From Prevotella sp. CAG:1185 (GTDB taxonomy: Bacteria > Bacteroidota > Bacteroidia > Bacteroidales > Bacteroidaceae): DNA of 5,260 nt. Made by a program: the position numbers and the translations under genes. This document shows, one piece after another, positions 1-5,260 of the stretch. Position 1 is the stretch's first letter; the number at the start of each line of letters is the position of its first letter. The notes beneath the pieces were generated by a model, which was given only the letters and a program-made list of their open reading frames with translations, was not told where the DNA came from and searched no databases. Location of the stretch: assembly GCA_000436695.1 (NCBI GenBank), contig HF992507.1, positions 1-5,260 of the forward strand. Direction: 5' to 3'.

Positions 1-108
1 TCTCGCAAAAATGGGCTTTTTAAGGGACGACTAATTAGTAATAATGATGTTAATATTATTACTAATGTTCGTAAAGCATTATCCGGTCTTTTCCGATATG
101 TAATATAA
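1..108 (+). CDS. C-terminal fragment of a TnpB-like (IS200/IS605) protein, partial at left edge
   Basis: The frame is open from base 1 to a TAA at 106-108, giving 35 residues; the start lies outside the window. A Gly-Leu-Phe-Lys segment is followed about a dozen residues later by Asp-Val-Asn, then Asn-Val-Arg-Lys-Ala and a Leu-Phe pair. From memory of the family, many TnpB proteins end with a GLF segment, a RuvC-III DVN motif (the Asp is catalytic) and an N-I-x-R-K helix ending in Ala-Phe. The order and spacing fit, but the usual Gly-Ala after DVN is Ile-Ile here, and the protein stops about ten residues earlier than I would expect. TnpB is an RNA-guided DNA nuclease of transposons, whose guide RNA usually comes from sequence at or after the gene's 3' end. 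A structured RNA candidate does follow. The match rests on a short stretch, so a chance resemblance or a decayed copy is possible. Confidence 0.42.
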   Translation, partial: SRKNGLFKGRLISNNDVNIITNVRKALSGLFRYVI

Positions 109-237
109 TTGTTTTATGTTTGGATTATATATTGTGTTTTAATGTTATACGCTGTTAAAGCTATGACTGAGCGTAATAAATGATATTCATTATATGTAAT
201 AAATAATCCAAAATATAAGAAAAACATATATAAATAT

Positions 238-268
238 TTTGAATATAATAAAAAAATATTTATATTTG
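238..268 (+). promoter_or_regulatory. Bacteroidota-type promoter for the candidate RNA
   Basis: TTTG at 238-241 is separated by exactly 19 bases from TATATTTG at 261-268. This matches the Bacteroidota primary sigma consensus (TTTG, about 19-21 bases, TAnnTTTG) at every defined position. Transcription should start about 5-8 bases downstream, near 273-276. No open frame of useful length starts after it, which points to an RNA product. Confidence 0.65.
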
Positions 269-320
269 CAATTGACTCATTTGGCACTTTTTGGAGGGCT
301 GTGGGTCATTTACTGGTAAA

Positions 321-400
321 GGACGTTTACGAACGTTATCTTCGACGGTCAAATCTCGCAAGTTTGAACTCTCTTCGAAGGTAAGGCGACGGAAGCGTCC
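321..400 (+). other. Stacked inverted repeats forming an 80-nt stem-loop domain
   Basis: An outer 8-bp helix (GGACGTTT at 321-328 with AAGCGTCC at 393-400, one G-U pair) encloses a 10-bp helix (TTATCTTCGA at 336-345 with TCGAAGGTAA at 375-384, one G-U pair). That in turn encloses a 5-bp helix (349-353 with 363-367) around a 9-base loop. Internal loops of 7 and 8 bases (329-335, 385-392) separate the first two. G-U pairs make the fold asymmetric: it is better on the + strand RNA, consistent with the promoter direction. Confidence 0.6.
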
Positions 401-524
401 ACGTTAGGTGTATTATATAGAAATGGATTTTATTTACAGATTCTTTTCTTTAATGTATAATATCATCTGGGCGTGGGCTGACTGCGTTGCTCATCCTAAG
501 ATAGAGGCAATGCGAGAGCCTGAC

Positions 525-565
525 CGTGGGATAAGCGAGAAGTAGAAACTCCCCACGTCTTTTTT
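525..565 (+). terminator. Probable intrinsic terminator of the candidate RNA
   Basis: CGTGGG at 525-530 can pair with CCCACG at 552-557, followed by TC and six T at 560-565. The loop of 21 bases is large for a terminator, but it holds a small inner hairpin (AGT 541-543 with ACT 548-550 around AGAA). Two other GTGGG copies upstream (301-305 and 473-477) could compete for the same CCCAC. Confidence 0.42.
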
Positions 566-945
566 AGTATCTTAGCTTTTCATATTAAACACATGTCCGT
601 AAGGGGAGTTCACTGGGCAGACAAACATTATCAGTCATGAAAAATCACAGACGCAAAACTAAGCCTCCATGATGACGTTCCTTACGCTTGCCATGTTCAG
701 ACAAACAATATGTCTATAGTCACAAGAAGTTATTAGACACTTGAAACAATTCAAAATAAGCAATATTTATAGAAATATAATAATAACAAAAAGTGGCGAA
801 AACCTTTACCCAAAATTAAAAACATGACAAGAGAGAGTAAAAGGATTGTGGAATCCGTAAATAACGTGACGTTGTAATTAAATTTTACCGACCTGATAGA
901 TTACAGAAGATATGCATTCAATGGCATAACCGACACTTCCAAAAT
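566..945. other. Intergenic stretch with no supported gene
   Basis: Both strands hold only very short open frames, for example a 17-codon ORF at 824-877 with no recognisable product. Minor repeats are visible: CAGACAAACA occurs at 618-627 and 698-707, exactly 80 bases apart, and CGTAAGG (598-604) has its inverse CCTTACG at 680-686. A minus-strand near-promoter (TAATTTTG on the complement of 811-818, with TTTA 19 bases upstream) has no gene after it. I can assign no function to this stretch. Confidence 0.5.
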
Positions 946-1119
946 ATGATTGCCGTTTATAAACGCGACGACAATAAAGCAAACCGCAACTATTGGGGAA
1001 ACACTCGCTATACAGCAAAAGTTGGCTACAAATAGATAGATCATTTAAGTCTAAAACGAAATATAAAAAACGACGACATAGGAGTGTATTTCAGTCTTTG
1101 CAGCGATTACTGTTCATAA
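946..1119 (+). pseudogene. Possible decayed HU-like DNA-binding protein gene
   Basis: From ATG at 946 the frame reads 29 residues, with YKRDDNKANRNYWG near the start and YTAKVGYK at the end, then meets TAG at 1033-1035. Reading on in the same frame gives another 27 residues, including KNDDIGVYFSL, before TAA at 1117-1119. Bacteroidota HU-like proteins begin with a Tyr-containing strand, a charged Asn/Lys-rich turn, a Trp-Tyr or Tyr-Trp pair and a Thr-x-x-Val. A helix of the type D-I-x-A-V-x-x-L then follows 15-20 residues later. The order and spacing agree, but identity is weak, and the frame also continues open upstream to 865 with no start. It could equally be noncoding sequence. The downstream operon's promoter overlaps its end. 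Confidence 0.22.
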
Positions 1120-1127
1120 TATATTTC
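1097..1127 (+). promoter_or_regulatory. Promoter of the two-gene operon
   Basis: TTTG at 1097-1100, a 19-base spacer, then TATATTTC at 1120-1127, which differs from the Bacteroidota consensus TAnnTTTG only in the last base. Transcription would begin near 1132-1135, leaving an AT-rich leader of about 75 bases before the ATG at 1211. No other match is seen between here and the first gene, nor in the gap between the two genes. Confidence 0.55.
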
Positions 1128-1190
1128 TCTTTTGTCAATCGAGAGGCAGATATTTTTACGACACTTATACGAATTAGTAATAACTCTTAC

Positions 1191-1202
1191 AACTTTTAAA
1201 AC
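1191..1202 (+). promoter_or_regulatory. Shared leader motif before the first gene
   Basis: AACTTTTAAAAC ends 8 bases before the ATG at 1211. The identical 12 bases occur 9 bases before the second gene's ATG. Neither start has a purine-rich Shine-Dalgarno sequence, as is usual in Bacteroidota, so an AT-rich, unstructured initiation region is the likely role. It may also reflect a duplicated 5' end. Confidence 0.45.
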
Positions 1203-1210
1203 TATTTATC

Positions 1211-3001
1211 ATGAGAAAGAAAAACATTTGGTTACGTCAACTATTTTTGTTGATAGTATGTACCTTTATTTTATCATCATACGGACAAAAATTTAGAACA
1301 ATTTCGAAAGCAACAATCAATAAGCATTCGGCCATAGGAGCGTTAGTTACAAAGTTAGGTTCTAGCGCACAGCAATACACTCATATACGCAAGCCCCTTC
1401 CGGTTGCGTACCCACCGAAGATATTAATATCAAATAAACAACAAGAACGACTCATCAATAAAAAAAATGAGGAGTATCTAAAAGAGCTTAGAAGATTGCA
1501 CAAAAAGTTTGAAGATGAACACAGGAAAATGTTAGAGAACATTCTCAAAGAGAAAGAAATGTTTGAGAAAAAACTCAAAGAGGCTAGATTGCATCGGTTT
1601 CAAAACTATTACAGGCGTATATGCAACGCTATGGATCAAGGCAGAGCACCTCGCGATACACTCGGCTTGATACGGATTTACAACAAAGCGTTGGAGTTTG
1701 AGCAAGACAGCATTGCGAGAGACTGCATCATGAGATTTGTAAACTATAACCCTTCCATAGCGATACTTTCCGCAGCAGATACGATTATGCATCCAGGCGA
1801 CGTTTTTACTCAAACGCTGCCCATGGTTTTCTCAGAACATAAATTCTACGAATACTGGGTAAATCCTGACTCGTCGACAATAACAGCTAATGACTTCGGT
1901 ACCCTTGCCACACTGTGCGAGAAGCACGGCTGCGACGAGTTCTATGTAGGCCTCGCACGAGGAATGGAGTATTATCTCAATGGTAACTTCAAAAACGCAA
2001 GCGACATATTTATGAAACTGTCTGAGAACGAAACGGAATCAACTCACTTCGAGCCTGAGCTCAAGAAATATCTACACTACATAACCACCTACATGCTTGA
2101 TTGCGCAGGACGCTACACAGACATGCTTACATTCTTCAAGGAGTGTGAAGATAGGCTTACATCACAGCCGTTTGAAGACAAAGAGCAACTGGGCTTACTT
2201 GTAACGGACAATCACTATACTACATTCATGCTGTTCAAAGCGGCTTTGCTGACAGGGGACACCGTCACAGCCACAAAGTACATGAACTTATGTAACACAA
2301 TCAATGCTGAATACTTTGAAGAGCAATATTTGAAGTTTTACAACGACATATATGACTACTTTCTAGATAACCCTCAATATTTGGAAGACCTTGACTTCAT
2401 AATCGCAGGATTTGACCCAGAGAACATGGCAGAAAATCTAAACGCTCTAATAACAGACCTAATGCGCAAACTGCCCGATGGGCCGGACGATGACTCAGAA
2501 TACTACTATGAAGAGACTCTCACACCTTACCGTGAGGCCATTATTGAAATAGCCCACAGGGCAGACAGTCTGCACAACGGACAACTTACGCCACAGAATG
2601 CCATCTCAAAGATGCTGGCAGAAATCAGCCGTACAAGCTTCATGTCGTCTGCGCAGCAGGGCCGGGAAAACTTAAAAGTCCTTTTTAGCCAACTCTACAA
2701 AAAGCGCAAGGACACAAACTATCATTTACCTCTTGTGCTTACCGGTGTGACGTATTCTTCTGTACTGTCATTCCACCAGCCTAAAGACGCAGCCGCGATA
2801 ATAGACAAGATAATGCCCATAATGGAAATTTACGACGGTGTCGACAAGCCGTTACTGTGCGACACGGAATTCAATGTTGACATATACAAATATGCCGCAG
2901 ATCTGTACAGCAAGATAAACAAAAAGAAAAAGGCTAAGAAGATGCAGAAGAGAGCCGACCAGTACACAACACTATTGAATAAGCAGCAAAGCGAGCTATA
3001 G
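1211..3001 (+). CDS. Exported coiled-coil and TPR-like repeat protein, family unknown
   Basis: A 596-residue protein of unrecognised family. Residues 1-25 form a signal peptide: basic start, hydrophobic core (about 10-22), likely cleavage near SYG-Q at 25-26. Cys17 sits inside the core without a good lipobox, so lipidation is unlikely. Residues about 76-128 are a Lys/Glu-rich, probably coiled-coil helix. The remainder is mainly helical and contains TPR-like helix pairs near 243-272 (GMEYYLNGNFKNASDIF), 287-314, 336-365 and 556-586, ending in a basic tail (KKKKAKK at 571-577). No catalytic motif is evident. The ATG at 1211 is chosen because it gives a complete signal peptide directly behind the leader motif and promoter. 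The gene lies 42 bases upstream of a secreted peptidase and probably shares its transcript, so a role as periplasmic or surface partner or scaffold is plausible but unproven. The first few hundred bases look more AT-rich than the rest. Confidence 0.9.
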   Translation: MRKKNIWLRQLFLLIVCTFILSSYGQKFRTISKATINKHSAIGALVTKLGSSAQQYTHIRKPLPVAYPPKILISNKQQERLINKKNEEYLKELRRLHKKFEDEHRKMLENILKEKEMFEKKLKEARLHRFQNYYRRICNAMDQGRAPRDTLGLIRIYNKALEFEQDSIARDCIMRFVNYNPSIAILSAADTIMHPGDVFTQTLPMVFSEHKFYEYWVNPDSSTITANDFGTLATLCEKHGCDEFYVGLARGMEYYLNGNFKNASDIFMKLSENETESTHFEPELKKYLHYITTYMLDCAGRYTDMLTFFKECEDRLTSQPFEDKEQLGLLVTDNHYTTFMLFKAALLTGDTVTATKYMNLCNTINAEYFEEQYLKFYNDIYDYFLDNPQYLEDLDFIIAGFDPENMAENLNALITDLMRKLPDGPDDDSEYYYEETLTPYREAIIEIAHRADSLHNGQLTPQNAISKMLAEISRTSFMSSAQQGRENLKVLFSQLYKKRKDTNYHLPLVLTGVTYSSVLSFHQPKDAAAIIDKIMPIMEIYDGVDKPLLCDTEFNVDIYKYAADLYSKINKKKKAKKMQKRADQYTTLLNKQQSEL

Positions 3002-3022
3002 TAATTGTGAACAAAAAGAATA

Positions 3023-3034
3023 AACTTTTAAAAC
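3023..3034 (+). promoter_or_regulatory. Shared leader motif before the peptidase gene
   Basis: The second copy of AACTTTTAAAAC, ending 9 bases before the ATG at 3044, inside the 42-base gap between the two genes. No promoter consensus is found in the gap, so the motif more likely concerns translation initiation than an independent transcript. Confidence 0.45.
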
Positions 3035-3043
3035 CGATATATT

Positions 3044-4504
3044 ATGAAACGAACAAATAAACTATTCCACACCCTTGTCTTACTGACAGCAGGTGCATTC
3101 ATAATACCGTCATACGGACATATTTCATCACCAATGCAGAATGAAAACATGTCTGAAACAATGGAAGGTACAACCACGCAATCCGACAGTAAGGACAACA
3201 CCGGTCAGGATAAAAAATGTATAGAAAAAATAATATCACGCTTTGTGGCCTACGCAAAAATAAATAGCCAAAGCACAGACACTGCCGACATGGACGCCTT
3301 TCCGCTTAATGAAGGGCAAAGACAGATAGCCGCGCACATAGAAGAAGAACTTCTAGCCATGAGCAAAGGCACAGAAATGACGGTGAAAAGAAGTGAGAGC
3401 GAATATCTTTACGTAAAAATACCATCAAACATAAATCGCAAAGTTCCGTCAATTATGTTCATGGCTCATCTTGACGTAACACCAGAAGCCCCAGGTGGTG
3501 ACATTCGCCCTATAGTCCACCGCAATTATACCGGCGGAGATATCAAACTGCCGTCAGGCGCGGTTCTTAGCCCAGCCTCACCGCAAGGGAAACATCTAAA
3601 AGACTGTCTCGGTAAAACGATAATAACCTCTGACGGTAACACCCTACTCGGAGCTGACGACAAGAGCGGATGCACCGTGCTGGTAACACTGATAGAAAAT
3701 ATTCTTCAAAACAAAGACATCGAACATGGAGACTTGTATTTCGTTTTCTCACAAAACGAAGATATCGGACGCGCAGCTGACAAATTTGAAAGCGATTATA
3801 TAGGGGCAGAACCTGACATCGTAATTGACGTGGACGGAGACCAGCCAGACAGATTCTCTGTAGAAAATTTCACTGCAGCTATGCGCATATACCGTTTCTA
3901 TGGCAAAGACGCACATCCCGGTGACGGATTTGCCAACAAATACGGCGACGCACTTACCGCTGCTTCTTACTTCATAGGTATGATACCTCCTTCTAAGCAC
4001 CCTTCAGCGAGTAAAGACAAAATGGGATATATACATTGCTACTCATTGACACATCCTACAGACAGCCGTGGCAAGGAGATTTCAGACGATTATCTGGTGA
4101 AAGTACGTCTGCGCTATTTCAACAAGGCAGAGGGTGACACTATAAGAGCCTTGCTTGATAAAGCCGCCGAGAAGACAGCTATTGCATATCCGTTTGTAAA
4201 AGTAGAGGCACAACCCGAAGTGATGCAATATGAGAACGTGGCCTACTCAATGTACCCAGGACTGCCATCAATAATACAGAAAAGCGCAGCCTCAGCCGGA
4301 CAGCCGATGGAGCCGAAAAGCGAACGAGGTGGAACCACATCAGCAATGATGGCCGCAAAAGGACTACGCGGAGGTCCATGTATATTCAGTGGACAACAGG
4401 CAGAACACAGCATCTATGAATGGACATGTGCCGAAGATATGATGAAAATGGTTGCCGTCACAATGAATATAGTGCAGGATATAGCAAAATCCACAAAAAA
4501 ATAA
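3044..4504 (+). CDS. pepT: Exported peptidase T-like metallopeptidase (M20B)
   Basis: Peptidase T removes the N-terminal residue of tripeptides using two zinc ions. Relative to the roughly 408-residue enterobacterial enzyme, this 486-residue protein has an N-terminal extension: a signal peptide (1-25, ending SYG) and a Ser/Thr/Gln-rich linker to about 57. The catalytic domain follows in family order: AHLDVTP with metal ligand His142 and Asp144; LLGADDKSG with bridging Asp205; NED with general base Glu239; VDGD with ligand Asp264; AHPG with His291 in the lid domain; RGGTTS with Arg428; and ligand His455. These correspond to H78, D80, D140, E173, D196, H223, R353 and H379 of the E. coli and Salmonella enzymes. 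Oddities: the second Glu of the usual Glu-Glu pair is Asp240, RGGTDG has become RGGTTS, and the usual HGKHEF has become HSIYEW. Export is unusual, since classical PepT is cytosolic. Activity is therefore likely, but specificity may differ. The gene is probably cotranscribed with the preceding one. Confidence 0.88.
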   Translation: MKRTNKLFHTLVLLTAGAFIIPSYGHISSPMQNENMSETMEGTTTQSDSKDNTGQDKKCIEKIISRFVAYAKINSQSTDTADMDAFPLNEGQRQIAAHIEEELLAMSKGTEMTVKRSESEYLYVKIPSNINRKVPSIMFMAHLDVTPEAPGGDIRPIVHRNYTGGDIKLPSGAVLSPASPQGKHLKDCLGKTIITSDGNTLLGADDKSGCTVLVTLIENILQNKDIEHGDLYFVFSQNEDIGRAADKFESDYIGAEPDIVIDVDGDQPDRFSVENFTAAMRIYRFYGKDAHPGDGFANKYGDALTAASYFIGMIPPSKHPSASKDKMGYIHCYSLTHPTDSRGKEISDDYLVKVRLRYFNKAEGDTIRALLDKAAEKTAIAYPFVKVEAQPEVMQYENVAYSMYPGLPSIIQKSAASAGQPMEPKSERGGTTSAMMAAKGLRGGPCIFSGQQAEHSIYEWTCAEDMMKMVAVTMNIVQDIAKSTKK

Positions 4505-4742
4505 GGCAAAAACAATTATGTTACCAGAAAGGCATCAAGCCACAAACTTCCTGATATTGCCCTTCCATCTTTTTAGAAACTAATTAAAAAGGTGAGCAAT
4601 AGTAGTAAACATAAACACGCCTGAAAATATCTTGATAAAATAATACATTGTTTCATGTTTCAAATAAAGTTAATACGGACGAACTTATTAAGACATGATT
4701 CACTTTATAAAAAGCAACACACAAAATGATAGACTCTCGCAA
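4505..4742. other. AT-rich spacer between the operon and the hairpin
   Basis: No convincing gene, RNA or promoter is seen. No terminator lies directly behind the peptidase stop codon; the first strong candidate is the hairpin about 240 bases downstream. Confidence 0.5.
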
Positions 4743-4788
4743 AAAAATCACAATGCAAGCATCACAATTTGCTTACATTGTGATTTTT
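4743..4788. terminator. Strong hairpin, probable bidirectional terminator
   Basis: Bases 4743-4760 and 4771-4788 form an 18-bp inverted repeat with one C-A mismatch around a 10-base loop. The left arm starts with an A-run (4741-4747) and the right arm ends in five T, so either strand's transcript would have a stem followed by U residues. It would end the operon's mRNA on the + strand, and any leftward transcript entering from the right. Confidence 0.6.
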
Positions 4789-5260
4789 GTATAAATATCC
4801 ATATCTACTTTTCCATAAACACAATCATGCAGAAAATACAGCCGTTTTTTGTGTACATTTATAATTATCCTTATACCAGATATGCATATATCAATAATTA
4901 TGTACAAAAATCTCATACTGTTAAAAACATTACTCGGCCACTTTTTATAAGATACCCACACCTCTACCCCGTCAAAAACTGCATGATAACACACAACATC
5001 ACGCTTTTTGCACCTAAAAACCCATCATTTTAGCACGCAAAACACCATAAAATGCATAACATATCCAATAATAAGCAACAGAATTACTCTATTTTCCAAC
5101 TTTCACATGACGATAGGTAAATGACGTTTTGCTATAATTTGCATCATTTATATAGACATAATGATTTTATCACAAACAAATAATAACTTATAATATATAA
5201 ATATTTTTTCATTCTACATTCATTGAATTACCCAAATAAAAAGATAAAATATTACCGTAA
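4789..5260. other. AT-rich intergenic region without a supported gene
   Basis: Open frames here are low-complexity and lack initiation context or recognisable motifs. TATAATTTG at 5133-5141 resembles the promoter -7 element with one extra base but has no TTTG at the right distance upstream. The last 80 bases are almost pure A/T, as is common before a gene, so the start of a further transcription unit may lie beyond the right edge. Confidence 0.5.

Larger units (their letters stand above)
1..565 (+). mobile_element. Possible right end of an IS200/IS605-type element (TnpB tail plus downstream RNA)
   Basis: This is an inference from two neighbours: the TnpB-like C-terminus (1-108) and the structured region ending near 565. 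Elements of this family lack inverted terminal repeats and end in imperfect hairpins, and the TnpB guide scaffold lies at the right end. The segment at 535-553 (AGCGAGAAG followed by a C-run) loosely recalls right ends of such elements. Arguments against: the distance from stop codon to putative end, about 450 bases, is long for this family, and the T-run at 560-565 would stop a guide transcript before the flank. The exact boundary cannot be placed. Confidence 0.25.
275..565 (+). ncRNA. Candidate structured non-coding RNA of about 290 nt, family not recognised
   Basis: A consensus promoter ends at 268, and a GC hairpin plus T-run closes the region at 525-565, defining a transcript of about 290 nt. 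Inside it GC content is higher than in the AT-rich flanks, and several helices can be drawn: 321-328 with 393-400, 336-345 with 375-384, 349-353 with 363-367, 483-490 with 507-514 (16-base loop), 475-479 with 517-521, and 525-530 with 552-557. All three reading frames contain stops and no long ORF lies here. I find no tmRNA, RNase P RNA or SRP RNA signature: no RNase P P4-type blocks, no tRNA-like end and no GGAAG-type SRP loop. It could be a TnpB-associated RNA, a diverged 6S-like RNA, or an unassigned small RNA. The promoter and the helices are visible in the sequence; the function is unknown. Confidence 0.5.

Noticed and set aside
275..565. Assignment of the structured RNA to tmRNA, RNase P RNA, SRP RNA or a group II intron
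   Set aside because: The signature sequences of these RNAs are not visible: no tRNA-like end, P4 blocks, SRP apical loop or domain V.
811..841. Minus-strand promoter-like site (TAATTTTG with TTTA 19 bases upstream)
   Set aside because: The spacing is right, but the -33 element has a mismatch, and only ORFs of fewer than 20 codons follow on that strand.
993..1199. 68-codon + strand ORF before the first operon gene
   Set aside because: It overlaps the operon promoter, is basic and low-complexity, has no initiation context and no recognisable motif.
1211..1290. Lipoprotein signal at Cys17 of the first gene product
   Set aside because: Val precedes the Cys where Gly, Ala or Ser is expected, and the hydrophobic core continues past it.
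1..4745. TCTCGCAAAAA at 1-11 and 4735-4745 as flanking direct repeats (TCTCGCAA also at 354-361)
   Set aside because: The short A-rich tail makes a chance match likely in AT-rich DNA, and no element structure links the copies.
4773..4994. 73-codon minus strand ORF
   Set aside because: It ends inside the hairpin, has no promoter match upstream on its strand and no family motif.
4695..5033. 112-codon + strand ORF after the operon
   Set aside because: It runs through the long hairpin at 4743-4788. Its composition, rich in Ile, Asn, Tyr and His, is that expected of translated AT-rich noncoding DNA, and it lacks a promoter.
5133..5141. TATAATTTG as a + strand -7 element
   Set aside because: It has one base too many between TA and TTTG, and there is no TTTG about 19-21 bases upstream.

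Overview
The window looks like chromosomal DNA of a Bacteroidota species, probably Prevotella or a relative within Bacteroidales. Base composition is AT-rich, especially between genes. The start codons lack a clear Shine-Dalgarno sequence. Two sites match the Bacteroidota promoter (TTTG, 19 bases, TAnnTTTG). The two complete genes encode exported proteins whose signal peptides end in Ser-Tyr-Gly. The genus assignment is inference; no rRNA or housekeeping marker is present.

Left part (1-1210): the window opens inside a reading frame that stops at 108. Its last residues resemble the C-terminus of a TnpB-type (IS200/IS605) protein. An AT-rich spacer follows, ending in a near-perfect promoter (238-268). 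Downstream, about 290 bases are rich in inverted repeats and end in a G/C hairpin plus six T (about 275-565). I read this as a candidate structured non-coding RNA of unassigned family. It may be an omega-type RNA or right end of the TnpB element, or an independent small RNA. Positions 566-945 hold no convincing gene. At 946-1119 there is a possible, stop-interrupted relic of an HU-like gene. The operon promoter (1097-1127) lies across its end.

Centre (1211-4504): a two-gene operon on the + strand with a 42-base gap. The first gene encodes a 596-residue exported protein with a charged coiled coil followed by TPR-like helical repeats; I do not recognise its family. The second encodes a 486-residue exported relative of peptidase T (M20B). 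Nearly all metal and catalytic residues are in place, but one metal-binding Glu is replaced by Asp, and conserved C-terminal motifs differ. Both genes begin with the same 12-base leader motif 8-9 bases before ATG and share an 11-base identity exactly 66 bases after the start, so their 5' ends look related. A plausible joint role is peptide processing in the periplasm or at the cell surface, with the helical-repeat protein as a partner or scaffold. That role is inferred from context only.

Right part (4505-5260): no credible gene. A strong 18-bp hairpin flanked by an A-run and a T-run (4743-4788) probably serves as a terminator for both strands. The rest is very AT-rich intergenic DNA.
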